Below, in pieces: positions 1-8,213 of a stretch of 64,000 nt of DNA. Where the stretch lies: contig OZ223259.1 in assembly GCA_965140555.1 (NCBI GenBank), positions 1,984,001 to 2,048,000 of the forward strand, given 5' to 3'. Numbering within the stretch: position 1 is the stretch's first letter; each line of letters opens with the position of its first letter. The stretch is from UBA1351 sp965140555. GTDB lineage: Bacteria > Bacillota > Clostridia > Lachnospirales > Vallitaleaceae. The notes under the pieces were generated by a model that was not told the DNA's origin, did no database searches, and saw only the letters and a list, made by a program, of their open reading frames with translations. The position numbers were made by a program, and so were the translations under genes.

Positions 1-760
1 CTCAGATGATTATCAAAAACAGGATTGAACCAGTATTAGAACCGATATTTTATAACGACTCGTATGGATACAGACCCAACAAGTCAGCTATTGATGCGAT
101 AGGAACAACACGTGAAAGATGCTGGAAGATGCCAGGGGTATTGGAGTTTGATATTGTCGGGATGTTTGACAACATCAATCATGGGATGCTCATGAAAGCA
201 TTAAAGAAGCATGTTAGCGAAAAGTGGATACTGCTTTATACTGAAAGAAGTCTAAAAGCACCAATGAGCATGTCAAATGGAGATGTCATAGAACGTACCA
301 AAGGAACCCCACAAGGGGGCGTCGGTAGTCCAATCTGGTCCAATCTGTTTATGCACTACTGTTTCGACAGTTGGATGAGTGTAAACTTCTCGAGAAATCC
401 TTGGGTCAGATATGCGGATGATGGGCTGGTGCATTGTGTAAGCAAGAAGCAAGCCAAGGCATTAGGTCTAAAATCAAGCATATCATTAAGCAAAACGCTA
501 CAGCGAGTATCGAGCATTTAGCGTCGTTAATAAATCCTATTGTAAGAGGTTGGTTAGATTATTTTCGTGTATTCTTTAAAAGTCAGGCAGACAAAGAAGT
601 TAACTATATAAACTTTGCTCTAGTCGATTGGATTAAAAGAAAATTCAAAAGTGTTCAGAAGAGTCGTAGGAAAGCATGGGGTAAACTGGTGAACTGGTCG
701 AAGTACAATAAAGAATTATTTTATCATTGGCAATTAGGTATTATACCAACGTCTGGATAA
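1..760 (+). pseudogene. Group II intron reverse transcriptase/maturase, decayed
   Basis: Remnant of a group II intron-encoded protein that would splice and retrotranspose the intron. The first part (frame from 6) carries reverse transcriptase motifs: SYGYRPNKSA, GTPQGGVGSP and the catalytic YADDG. At about position 455-475 the frame changes and the text jumps straight to the maturase (X) domain (INPIVRGWLDYF), which ends at a stop at 758-760. Intact proteins have roughly 100 or more residues between YADD and this domain, so an internal deletion with frameshift has removed the thumb region. The 5' end lies outside the window. The intron's RNA domains V and VI follow directly. It cannot make an active maturase as written. 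Confidence 0.9.
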
Positions 761-763
761 CAA

Positions 764-837
764 GAGCCGTATGAAGCGAGAGTTTCACGTACGGTTCTGA
801 GAGAAGCTTGGGGTGAAATTCCCCTTGCTTACTCGAC
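764..837 (+). ncRNA. Group II intron 3' end (domains V and VI)
   Basis: GAGCCGTATGAAGCGAGAG followed by the pairing strand ACGTACGGTTC makes the highly conserved domain V hairpin. The next hairpin (GGGG tgaaatt CCCC) with TTACTCGAC looks like domain VI and the intron's 3' boundary near 837. It begins 4 nt after the maturase stop, the normal layout. The sequence after the boundary is the antisense strand of a transposase 3' end, so the intron appears to have inserted into an IS element. Confidence 0.8.
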
Positions 838-1657
838 AGCTTAAATCAGCAAACAAAGCCTGAATATATGAGGCTTGTTGGGCAATCCAATACTGTAGTT
901 GACTTTTAATCATGTTTGTGCCGTTTTTGACGGCGGTTTCAATCTGCTCTACAAACAGGTCCATAAGGCTTTGAAGAGCATTTACATAGTCCATATCCTG
1001 AATATCTTCGCAATATCTGAAGAAAAGTTCACCAAAGGTTTTTGTATCTTTTTTTTCTCGGCGGAGCCATTCAAGTATGATGTACCTGCAGAATACAATG
1101 GTTGTATGGCTAATCATCATATCATAACTTCGGCCCAGAAACTCACTGCCAAGTTTCATGAAAGATTTGGCAGATTTGAAGAAACATTCTATTGACCATC
1201 GATTACCATAGATACGGATGATTTCCCTGTCAGAAATGGTCAGATCAGTGCTAAGTTCAGCAAGCCATACGCCTTTATCGATATCATCGTTGATTTCCTG
1301 GTATCTGTTATCTTTTTTAGAAGAAGAAAGCAGTGTAAAACCAGTTGGAACAAAACTATAGCCGTCAGACCAACCTAGAGTGAGCATGGTAAAACCTCTT
1401 TGGTATCTTCTGCCGGCATGATCAAAAATCTTTGCCAGTAGCTCAACTGATTTACTTCGATTTCTAGGAACAACTGAGTCATCTAGAATCAGTACATTAA
1501 TCCGTTCTGGTCTCGTAAGGCGGTTGAAAGCAACAATAACCTTTGTCGCAAGTAATAACAGGAATCTCTTCCAGTTGTACGTAGAAACATTAAGGAACCT
1601 GTAATATGTGTTTTTAGAAACAGCTTCACCGGAACGATTTGAATCTATGAACTTCAA
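838..1657 (-). pseudogene. IS4-type DDE transposase, truncated and internally deleted
   Basis: Cut-and-paste transposase remnant. Seen: the first catalytic Asp region (LILDDSVVPR) and the C-terminal IS4-family signature IYGNRWSIECFFK, which carries the catalytic Glu in a Y-x2-RW-x2-E-x3-K context. Between IDKG and VWLAELST the middle of the protein, which in the family carries the second Asp (an FDSWF-type motif), is missing. About 100 N-terminal residues are also gone, since the frame opens at MKFIDSN just beside a run of eight G. At the other end the coding frame runs into the group II intron near 838. With one of three catalytic acids lost it should be inactive. The family assignment rests on the motifs. 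Confidence 0.85.
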
Positions 1658-1743
1658 TTATTACAGAAAATAGGGGGGGGCATTTTTTTTATTACAAAAT
1701 AGTGGTGAAATCCTGGAAAATAAAGGTTTTGAAAATGAAATAG

Positions 1744-1763
1744 TAGTGTCAAACTTGACACTA
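1744..1763. repeat. Perfect 9-bp inverted repeat
   Basis: TAGTGTCAA-AC-TTGACACTA, 26 bp upstream of the next start codon. It may be an operator, or a leftover IS terminus given the transposase remnant next to it. Between 1658 and 1743 there is only a run of eight G, a run of eight T and AT-rich sequence. Confidence 0.5.
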
Positions 1764-1788
1764 CCCTAAAAGGCATAGGAGATTTTTA

Positions 1789-2670
1789 ATGAAAAAAAAT
1801 ATTTTGTTTGGATTATTTGTAGCAGTATTAATTCTGTCATTTGTGATACTGTGGACATCAAAAGAAGAATATTATGGAACAGTCATCTTATTACGAGAAG
1901 TAGATAAAACAGATGAGGCAGCGGTTAGGTCACATGAAATAACACAGAATATTATTACACTAGAGTCAGGAGAAAATAGAGAATTAGCGAGTGCACTTTA
2001 TAACTTAATGCCATATAGTATCGATAAAGAATTTTTAGGTTGTTATTATAATGAGAAGGCAGATAATTATTCAGTTTATATAATGGAATATAGCCAAAAT
2101 AGTGTAAATAAGAAAAAAGAGATATTGCAATCAAAAGAAAAAATATATAATCCTGTTATCTATAATAATTATTTGTTTTATAGAATAGAAGAACGGAGCA
2201 ATGGGATTATTATGAAGTATGACATGGATACAGGGACAGAAACTAAATTAAGTCTTCATATTTCAAGTGAGTTTGGAATCTTGGATGGAAAATTAATATA
2301 CAATGAAATGGATAATTATACGGCAAGCATTTTTACATATGATATTGAATCTGAAAATATAGAACGTTTCAAAGAAGATGCACTATATTCGGGGATTGAT
2401 GTGGATAGGGGTAAAATAATATCCTACACGACAAACAAGATTTATATCTCAGATATAAAGTCAAATGATGAGAAGATAATAACGCTTAATAGTAATATAC
2501 TCATCGATCAAAGCATTGTAAATTTAGACGAAAATGTTCTCATCGTATCGTGTATATATAACGATGCAACACACGATACCAAAATATATAATTTGGATAA
2601 CATGAAGAGTAAAATTTTGATAAATAAGAAAAAGAGAATATACGTAAAATCCATGGTGTATCTAAGGTAG
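1789..2670 (+). CDS. Membrane-anchored protein with repeat-rich, propeller-like ectodomain
   Basis: 293 residues, no family recognised. Residues 5-23 form a hydrophobic anchor with a Lys-rich start (MKKN), so most of the protein should lie outside the membrane. The ectodomain alternates short beta-rich segments with repeated Tyr/Asn/Asp patterns (PVIYNNYLFYRI, ILDGKLIYNEMDN, VDRGKIISYTTNKIYI, LDENVLIVSCIYND) spaced like TolB or DUF5050-type beta-propeller blades. That fold is inferred from pattern only. There is a good ribosome binding site (AGGAGA) 8 nt before the ATG. Codon use is AT-rich like the rest of the island. It precedes the LytTR regulator but is separated from it by about 400 bp. 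Confidence 0.7.
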   Translation: MKKNILFGLFVAVLILSFVILWTSKEEYYGTVILLREVDKTDEAAVRSHEITQNIITLESGENRELASALYNLMPYSIDKEFLGCYYNEKADNYSVYIMEYSQNSVNKKKEILQSKEKIYNPVIYNNYLFYRIEERSNGIIMKYDMDTGTETKLSLHISSEFGILDGKLIYNEMDNYTASIFTYDIESENIERFKEDALYSGIDVDRGKIISYTTNKIYISDIKSNDEKIITLNSNILIDQSIVNLDENVLIVSCIYNDATHDTKIYNLDNMKSKILINKKKRIYVKSMVYLR

Positions 2671-2719
2671 AAAAGTTCTTGTTGTATAGGTAATTAGATA
2701 TAAATTGGAGGTGTATAGG

Positions 2720-2883
2720 ATGAAGAAAATCAAATATATTTTTTTGAAGATTCCAGAAAGGTTGAAGAAAAAAATACTTGGAACATAAATGAAAGTAGTG
2801 CTATGTTGTGTTTTGGATACACTATAAATAATGAAAAAATAGAAGTCGATAATGATAATATTAAGATTGTAGTTGTATACTAA
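2720..2883 (+). pseudogene. Small frameshifted ORF
   Basis: A start with a good ribosome binding site (TTGGAGG, ATG at 2720) opens MKKIKYI and then hits a stop after about 22 codons. Skipping one base in the run of T at 2739-2745 joins it to FFEDSRKVEEKNTW and on to a stop at 2881-2883, giving a protein of about 54 residues. This looks like a homopolymer frameshift, either real or a read error. No family is recognised. The rest of the 2671-3087 gap holds the regulator's promoter region. Confidence 0.5.
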
Positions 2884-2971
2884 CTTATTAGGGGAGTCTT
2901 TCAAGAATTTTGGGTTTTTAGCTATGTGCATCCACTCCTTTAATATTATTATATATTTTATAGCTAAAAGA

Positions 2972-3002
2972 GAACGTTTATTACCTAATATTGAACGTTT
3001 AT
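2972..3002 (+). promoter_or_regulatory. LytTR-type paired direct repeats upstream of the regulator gene
   Basis: GAACGTTTAT occurs at 2972-2981 and 2993-3002, 21 bp apart, i.e. two helical turns. The core AACGTTTAT fits the published LytTR/AlgR-type consensus [TA][AC][CA]GTTN[AG][TG], and the 12-bp gap is the one described for such pairs. It lies about 90 bp before the LytTR gene, which suggests autoregulation. A related GACGTTTTT at 3020 is out of phase. Confidence 0.6.
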
Positions 3003-3090
3003 GACATATTTGTGTTATAGACGTTTTTTTGTGTTAGAATTTAAAGTATTAGGATGAGATAAAAAACAAGAGCTATAAGGGAGATTAATG

Positions 3091-3819
3091 ATGTATAATA
3101 TACTTTTTGTTGATGAAGATAGAAAGAATCGTAAAAAGGTTGTTCAGATAGCATGTAGTATTTTTCCGGACTTGGAATGTAACGAAACAAAATCAGTGGA
3201 GGAAGCCTACACATATATTCAAACCTATGATGTGAAAGCCATCGTCATGGATATTCAGGGGAAACATTATGATGGACTTGCCTTTGCCAAAAAGGTAAGA
3301 GAACTAGAAGCATATTATCTGGTGCCAATTATTATAATAACAAAGAATCAACGACTTAAGCTCATGGCGTATGAGGATATCCAGTGCTATAGCTATATAG
3401 AAAAACCGGTAGATCTAGAAGAAGTCAGGGATGTGTTTGAACGGTTATTTATTGGTTATCAGAATCTTCTAGGTGAGGAAAAAGAGGAGAGTTTGTCTAT
3501 ATCTGCTGAGGGAAGGACAATGAATATTCCCCTTAGCCAAATTCTTTATACAGAATACCATAATCGGAAGATAACAATAGTAACAGAGAATAGAGATGCT
3601 GAATGCAGCCATATATCCATGAAAAAAATGGAAAGTCTGCTGAATGCATCCTTTCTTCGCGTGCATCAAAGTTTTATCGTGAATAAGGAGCATATAGGGC
3701 GCATTGATTATACGTCCGCATCAATATGGTTGAAAAATGAGAAAAGACGGATACCCATTGGGCGAACATATCAAAAAGCAGTAAGAGAAGAGCTGAAATT
3801 GGAAACCATTGCCATTTAG
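3091..3819 (+). CDS. LytTR-family response regulator (AgrA/VirR type), orphan
   Basis: Receiver plus LytTR DNA-binding protein. Residues 1-120 form the receiver: acidic pocket FVDEDR, phospho-acceptor Asp in VMDIQGK, and the conserved Lys in YIEKPVDLEE. Residues 135-240 are the LytTR domain (ILYTEYHNRKITI, FLRVHQSFIVNKEHI, IPIGRTY). The second of two adjacent ATGs (3091) is chosen because AAGGGAG then has normal spacing. No cognate kinase lies beside it. Paired direct repeats of LytTR type sit upstream of this gene and overlap its own 3' end, just before the promoter of the following genes. A segment of the receiver (3298-3420) recurs in a decayed copy at 7414-7536. Confidence 0.93.
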   Translation: MYNILFVDEDRKNRKKVVQIACSIFPDLECNETKSVEEAYTYIQTYDVKAIVMDIQGKHYDGLAFAKKVRELEAYYLVPIIIITKNQRLKLMAYEDIQCYSYIEKPVDLEEVRDVFERLFIGYQNLLGEEKEESLSISAEGRTMNIPLSQILYTEYHNRKITIVTENRDAECSHISMKKMESLLNASFLRVHQSFIVNKEHIGRIDYTSASIWLKNEKRRIPIGRTYQKAVREELKLETIAI

Positions 3820-3878
3820 TCACCAAAAACGACCATTTAGTCACATATCCTTGAGGCGTTTGTGTGGATGTGTATAAT
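3812..3878 (+). promoter_or_regulatory. VirR-box-like direct repeats followed by a sigma-A promoter
   Basis: CCATTTAGTCAC is present twice, at 3812-3823 and 3833-3844, exactly 21 bp apart and separated by 9 bp. Seven bp later comes TTGAGG (3851-3856), then 16 bp, then TATAAT (3873-3878). C. perfringens VirR, also a LytTR protein, binds paired CCAGTTNTNCAC boxes directly upstream of -35. The repeats here match that word at all but two fixed positions and have the same geometry. The inferred role is activation of the gene at 3952 by the upstream regulator. Confidence 0.7.
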
Positions 3879-3951
3879 TGGGGTTATATCGATAGTGACG
3901 AATGCTGGAATCATTTGGTTATATTAGCAATGAGTTTCAGGAAGGTGATGT

Positions 3952-4407
3952 ATGATTAAATTAGGATTAAAGAAGTGGCCTATTATTGTTATAGCTATTT
4001 TATTATGCGTAATACTTGTTATTTTTTTCTCGTGGTCTTCTAATATTGAGTATGTGCAAAATAGAAAGGTTGAGGAAGAGCCCTTTAATGAGGTCATAGA
4101 GAGTTTAGAAACCCCGGGCATTTATGTATACAAATCATCGATTAATGAAGATACTATGTTAGTTACATACAGTCATGATTTGAACCGTTATACCTACCCA
4201 TCTATCGAGTACCAAGAAGTTGAAGGTAAAGGAAGTATTCATATAACCAATGAATTAGCGAATGATGATAGTAACGTGAAAAACAAGATTGTAGCACTAA
4301 TTCATGTTAACCATATCCCGAAGGATATTAAGGTTAGCGTTGATCATGAAGAAGTTGAATATAATTTAAGAGAAATATCGATTGACTTAAGTCAAATTAG
4401 TGAATGA
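3952..4407 (+). CDS. Small membrane-anchored protein of the LytTR island
   Basis: 151 residues, not recognised. A basic start (MIKLGLKKW) is followed by one hydrophobic helix (about residues 10-27), and the remaining 120 residues are polar and predicted extracytoplasmic. The ectodomain has alternating beta-like segments ending in a short acidic tail. A ribosome binding site (GGAAGGTGATG) lies just before the start. It is the first gene after the VirR-box-like promoter, so it is the likeliest direct target of the LytTR regulator. Possible roles such as immunity protein or signal binder are guesses; nothing in the sequence decides. Confidence 0.7.
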   Translation: MIKLGLKKWPIIVIAILLCVILVIFFSWSSNIEYVQNRKVEEEPFNEVIESLETPGIYVYKSSINEDTMLVTYSHDLNRYTYPSIEYQEVEGKGSIHITNELANDDSNVKNKIVALIHVNHIPKDIKVSVDHEEVEYNLREISIDLSQISE

Positions 4408-4525
4408 ATATTTTGATAAGAGGTATAAGTGATTAAAATGTTTGTCCTTTAGTATCGGAGGCTTTTGAGGCGTTTTCTATAAATTCATGCTTCCAATGTC
4501 TAATAAGGTTTTGGAGGTGTAAATT

Positions 4526-4915
4526 ATGAATTCAATTTATAAAAAGTGGTTAACTGTTAATTTCATTTTATTTGGAATGCTTTGTTTGATTTTTATGCCA
4601 GATTACACGAATAACGAATTTCCCTTATTTACTGATTTTATAACATTATTTATTTTTATACCGAGTTTTTTTATATTCATTCCAAGTATAGTAGGGCAAA
4701 TCTTACTGTTTCTTGTGGAAAACCAAAGAGAAAAGCGAGTGAATACTGTTTTTTCGTGTTTGTTCATGTTCACATGCTATATATTGTCATATGGAGCTTA
4801 TGTAAATATTTTTCTGAATTTTAGTGGTATAAGGTACTTTTTTTTACCGATGACATTTTCAATATTTTTTTTACATGTCTTGCTATCTTATAGTTTGAAG
4901 TTTAGATGGAATTAA
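4526..4915 (+). CDS. Four-helix integral membrane protein
   Basis: 129 residues, strongly hydrophobic, with four predicted membrane helices (about 10-27, 36-65, 76-98, 105-123) and a polar segment after helix 2 (VENQREKRVN). No family recognised. The start has GGAGGTG 7 nt upstream. Its last 28 codons are repeated with about 93 percent identity at 7268-7351, where they are fused to other fragments, so this gene or a paralogue was duplicated. Small multi-helix proteins next to LytTR regulators are often immunity or export accessory proteins; here that is inference only. Confidence 0.7.
   Translation: MNSIYKKWLTVNFILFGMLCLIFMPDYTNNEFPLFTDFITLFIFIPSFFIFIPSIVGQILLFLVENQREKRVNTVFSCLFMFTCYILSYGAYVNIFLNFSGIRYFFLPMTFSIFFLHVLLSYSLKFRWN
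4829..4912 (+). repeat. Direct repeat, copy 1 (membrane protein 3' end)
   Basis: The 84 bp from ATAAGGTAC onward match 7268-7351 with about six differences. This copy is the intact 3' end of the four-helix protein; the other is part of a mosaic pseudogene. Confidence 0.8.
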
Positions 4916-4996
4916 TGTGAATAAATATTACAGTATTTCCACTGTTATTTTGTTACCAATATATTTTTCATATAGAAAAGAGAGGAAGGTGGAAGT

Positions 4997-5110
4997 ATGA
5001 AGGATACTATTATTTTTGGTTTTATAGCAAGTGTATTCTTAATTGTAGTGTTGTTGATTCCCGTGTCATTGGTGAGTGCTCAGAAGTTAATTTCCTATAT
5101 AAGACATTAA
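4997..5110 (+). pseudogene. Detached signal-peptide ORF
   Basis: A short frame with a strong ribosome binding site (GGAAGGTGG). It encodes a classic secretion signal, MKDTIIFG then a hydrophobic core, ending in LVSAQK, and runs after about 31 codons into repeated sequence (5089-5110) with a stop. It looks like the start of a secreted protein whose remainder was displaced. The caspase-like gene beginning just downstream lacks a signal peptide, so this may be its original N-terminus, split by the repeat. That join is inference. Confidence 0.5.
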
Positions 5111-5298
5111 TCGGAATAAGAAGACTTAATACGAATATAGATAACCTTAGTCCTATTATATGCTCAACAGAGGTTCGGGATATGGACAGAAATGAATTCA
5201 AAGAGCGGGTATTATCGAAAGTTAAATATAAACAAGTTTTAGATAGAATAAAATTACAGTATTAGTATAGCATGATTAGCCTGACAAATGGTTGAGAA
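5089..5298 (+). repeat. Mosaic of island repeats
   Basis: Three pieces stand end to end: 5089-5110 equals 7349-7370; 5111-5145 equals 7536-7570; 5135-5298 matches 8031-8194, the 3' end and downstream spacer of the gene at 7613. About 175 bp present between the first two pieces in the other copy are absent here. A further piece, 5347-5373, matches 8193-8219. These are footprints of tandem duplication followed by deletion. Confidence 0.8.
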
Positions 5299-6367
5299 GA
5301 GAGAATACGTGAGAAGTTCTGGGCAAAAGATTCCAGTGAAAATAGAAAAGAAGGTAGGTGAAATCAATGAAATTGAAAAGATGTATGATTTAAAGAACAC
5401 AGATTTTGAACTAATTACTTATGAAGCATTGGATTCGGATTATTGGACTTTTATCTGGGAAAATAAAATTGAAAAGAATCTATACAATTAGTATAATTCT
5501 GTTGAAGTCGTTATAGATAGAAGTACTCTAGATATTATATACTTAAAGAAAAATGAATTAGAGGAAAATGCAACAGAACTGCTAAATACTAATAGTAATG
5601 AATTAAGTATTGATAGGGCTGAATTATGCTATACTGTACCAAATGATTTTTGGACAGAATCTCATGAGGAATACGAAGAGAATATTGCATATTTGGCTTT
5701 TGCTTGTTATACTCAAGATGATGATTATATAGTTTATGTGAATGCGTTAGATGGGGAAATATTAGGTGGATCTATGAGTTTATCAGTATCAGATGAGGCT
5801 GCGGGATGCTTTGGTCAATCGAATAATAATTATTTATCCGGTGAAACTACTACAAAACTTGCTGCAGAAGGCATGGAGGAATTGGGATATGATGTTACAA
5901 CATATATATCAGATACAAGTACATTAGAAACAAAAGTACAGGATTTCATAGATAATGATGATTCATATGGTTTTTATGTCCGTGCTCATGGTTCAAGTAA
6001 CAGTACTGATCCATATTTAGCAACAAAAAAAGCAACTAGTTCAACAACAACAACACAATATGATATCTTTTATTCAAGTGATATTTCAGGTAATTGGCAT
6101 TTTGTGTTTTTAGATGCTTGTTATACTGGACGAACAATTTGGGCAGAGAGTTTTAATATTACAAACTCTAAAAGTAATGTAGCATATTTGGGATGGAATG
6201 GAAAAGTATATACTAGTAAATCAGCACTTTTTGGAGATGCATTTTGGCCACTAGTTGGAACAATGAGTATTCGTAATGCAGCAGTAGCTGCTGCTGAGGT
6301 ACCTGGATCTGGTACAACACCTATCAGATTTTATGGAGATTCAAGTTATGACGGTTCAGCATGGTAA
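5288..6367 (+). pseudogene. Caspase-like (clan CD) peptidase with PepSY-like propeptide and in-frame TAG
   Basis: A frame of 360 codons interrupted only by TAG at 5489-5491; the reading frame is the same before and after it. Before and after the stop, text such as DYWTFIWE, NSVEVVIDRSTLDII and YVNALDGEILGG looks like PepSY/YcdB-type propeptide modules. The C-terminal half has the clan CD dyad: His in FYVRAHGSS, and Cys in HFVFLDACYTG, which resembles the DACYSG motif of bacterial caspase-like and gingipain-type peptidases. No signal peptide is at 5288, but one stands alone at 4997. CAG or CAA to TAG is the simplest explanation, making this a nonsense pseudogene. Catalytic residues downstream are intact. 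Confidence 0.7.
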
Positions 6368-6371
6368 GGAG

Positions 6372-6947
6372 ATGAAAAGAAATTTGTTGAAATACTTCTA
6401 CTTGGTATTGTCGTTAGTAATTATACTATGTTCATGTACCAATAATAATGAAAATAGTGAGGTTAAAACCGAGACTGCAAATGATGAACAAATGCTATCC
6501 GAATATGATAAATCTGAAATTGATGATAAATCTGAAGAAGTTTCAGATTTGTTAGAAGCAAACTATGAAAGTTTAAATACAGATAAAATCTCTATTTATG
6601 AAGTCTCTACTAGTTCTATTAGTGATAATATGGAATATAATCTTGATTTAGTAAATGAAATTAAAGAGGAAAGCTCTATTAAAAAACTACTGACTTTATG
6701 CAATAAAGAAAAGTGGGAGTCAGTACCTTTAGAAAAAGAGTATTCTGCGATTCCATATTATTATGTTAGCTTTAATAATGGAACAATGATATCCTTGCTT
6801 AGTGATGAAGCATATGGATATATAATGAACTATGAGTATAATAGTGAAACAAAAATCTTTAAATTAAAAAATGTTCAGGGTCCATATATAATGCCAAGTG
6901 AAATATTTGAAATTGTAATTAGTTATGTAAATAACGATATTAAATAG
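6372..6947 (+). CDS. Lipoprotein, unknown function
   Basis: About 191 residues. MKRNLLKYF leads into a hydrophobic stretch ending in the lipobox LCSC, with the lipidated Cys near residue 21, then a long Asn/Glu/Asp-rich linker (NNNENSEVKTET) and a globular C-terminal region (about 95-190) with aromatic and beta-like segments. The ATG at 6372 directly follows AAGGAG with almost no gap, so initiation at the TTG 12 nt later is possible. It starts 5 nt after the stop of the caspase-like gene, so they were co-transcribed, and it may be that enzyme's surface partner or inhibitor; this is speculation from position. Confidence 0.7.
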   Translation: MKRNLLKYFYLVLSLVIILCSCTNNNENSEVKTETANDEQMLSEYDKSEIDDKSEEVSDLLEANYESLNTDKISIYEVSTSSISDNMEYNLDLVNEIKEESSIKKLLTLCNKEKWESVPLEKEYSAIPYYYVSFNNGTMISLLSDEAYGYIMNYEYNSETKIFKLKNVQGPYIMPSEIFEIVISYVNNDIK

Positions 6948-7077
6948 ACGTTGTTTAGTTAATAAGAGTGAAAAAATGTTATACGAATATGTTATGAGTA
7001 CAAGTTAGGTAAGCGGTAAACTGTTTCTGATTTCTGCGACTATCCCCTTTCTCTCTGTCACTCTGTCGCCAATCCAT

Positions 7078-7212
7078 AGGATTCAAAACAATTTAATTGA
7101 ACTTGATTATGATATTGACATTGAGTATTTAACACAAATGATAATGAGTACGGGATTTATTGTCGTCATTTTTGAATCTGGATTTTTTTGTTTCATCTAC
7201 GTGCGAGACTAA
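7078..7212 (+). pseudogene. Orphan C-terminal fragment of a membrane protein
   Basis: An open stretch of 44 codons without a start, reading from RIQNNLIELDYDIDIEY into a hydrophobic helix (MIMSTGFIVVIFESGFFCF) and a stop. It resembles the tail of a membrane protein whose beginning is lost. The rest of 6948-7267 holds no gene I can support. Confidence 0.4.
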
Positions 7213-7267
7213 TTGTACCATTTAATACGATACTCTTCAGTGCGATCTATTTCGCGCGGTTTATAAT

Positions 7268-7573
7268 ATAAGGTACTTTTTTTTACTGATGATATTTTCA
7301 ATATTTTTTTTACATGTCTTGCTATCTTATAGTCTGAAGTTCAAATGTAATTTCCTATATAAGACATTAAATGGTGTTGATAAGTACTATTGGGATAACT
7401 ACCCAGCTAAAAAAGTGAGAAAATTAGAAGCTTATTATCTGGTGTCAATTATTATAATAACAAAGAACCAATGGCATAAGCTAAAGGATTATGAGGATAT
7501 CCGGTGTTATCGTTATATGGAAAAAACCGGTAGATTCGGAATAAGAAGACTTAATACGAATATGGATAACTGA
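7268..7573 (+). pseudogene. Mosaic pseudogene fused from three neighbouring genes
   Basis: One open frame made of three unrelated pieces. About residues 1-25 copy the C-terminus of the four-helix protein at 4526. Then comes a short connector. Then VRKLEAYYLVSIIIITKNQ to YRYMEKTGR copies the receiver domain of the LytTR regulator (3298-3420), shifted out of frame at the AAAAAACCGG run. The tail RFGIRRLNTNMDN matches the start of the repeat at 5111. No such domain order is known and the receiver lacks its phospho-Asp, so this is debris of duplication and not a working gene. Confidence 0.8.
7414..7536 (+). repeat. Diverged copy of the LytTR receiver segment
   Basis: Matches 3298-3420 of the regulator gene at roughly 85 percent. 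It shows that a second LytTR regulator gene, or a tandem copy, once stood here. Confidence 0.8.
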
Positions 7574-7612
7574 AAATATTTCCAAATAATATTTGATTTG
7601 AGGTGAAATAGA

Positions 7613-8161
7613 GTGACAAAAAAAGTAATAACATGGGCGTTATCTATAATGATTTGTCTATCAATTATTGGGAATGTGTATTTATATAATAAGTATGAAG
7701 TACTTAAATTAGCGGAAAAAAATGCATTTGATAATACTATTTCAAACTTGGAAAGTGATTTCCTTTCCTTAGATTATTTTTTTGAAAGGATACTAGAAAG
7801 TGATAAAACTGAAGATGAAAGGATGCTTGATCTGATAAAAAGCTTAGAATACAGTCGTATGATAAGTGTCAGATTAAATATATTCAATGAAAATCAATCG
7901 AGTATTAAGGATTCTTTTATCAGCCTAATGGATTACTATTATTACGCGTTTGACGGAATAATATATGATTATACGAATAATAGTATATCTACAGAAGAAT
8001 TGTTAAACGAAGTACGCATTTGGAAAACGGATATGGATAACCTTAGTCCTATTATATGCTCAACCGAGATTCGGGATATGGACAGAAATGAATTCAAAGA
8101 GCGGGTATTACCGAAAGTTAAATATAAACAAGTTTTAGACAGAATAAAATTACAGTATTAG
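7613..8161 (+). CDS. Signal-anchored helical protein
   Basis: 182 residues from a GTG start with GAGGTG 8 nt upstream. Residues 5-25 are a membrane anchor or uncleaved signal; the rest is strongly helical and charged (LESDFLSLDYFFERILESD, STEELLNEVRIWKTDMDN), without cysteines in motifs or any catalytic signature. Unrecognised. Its last 40 or so codons and the following spacer are repeated at 5135-5298, where only this tail survives. The intact gene here and the fragment there show at least two ancestral copies of the cassette. Confidence 0.65.
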   Translation: MTKKVITWALSIMICLSIIGNVYLYNKYEVLKLAEKNAFDNTISNLESDFLSLDYFFERILESDKTEDERMLDLIKSLEYSRMISVRLNIFNENQSSIKDSFISLMDYYYYAFDGIIYDYTNNSISTEELLNEVRIWKTDMDNLSPIICSTEIRDMDRNEFKERVLPKVKYKQVLDRIKLQY

Positions 8162-8194
8162 TATAGCAGGATTAGCCCGACAAATGGTTGAGAA
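8031..8194 (+). repeat. Direct repeat, copy 2 (gene tail plus spacer)
   Basis: Matches 5135-5298 with only scattered differences, including identical spacer sequence after the stop codon. The spacer being conserved shows a DNA-level duplication and not protein homology alone. Confidence 0.85.
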
Positions 8195-8213
8195 AAGAAG
8201 GTAGGTAAAATCA

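Noticed and set aside
1673..1690. G8/T8 run as a regulatory phase-variable tract
   Set aside because: It lies at the truncated end of the transposase remnant, not between promoter and start of a live gene, so a deletion joint is more likely.
5489..5491. TAG read as pyrrolysine or another inserted amino acid
   Set aside because: No pyrrolysine insertion context, pyl genes or PYLIS-like hairpin is visible; the radical SAM gene at 29705 is HydE and not PylB (it has the second C-x7-C-x2-C cluster motif). A Gln-to-stop mutation in a decaying region is simpler.
7289..7573. 94-residue ORF as a real gene
   Set aside because: It is made of three fragments copied from neighbouring genes, one of them out of frame, with no supported start site.
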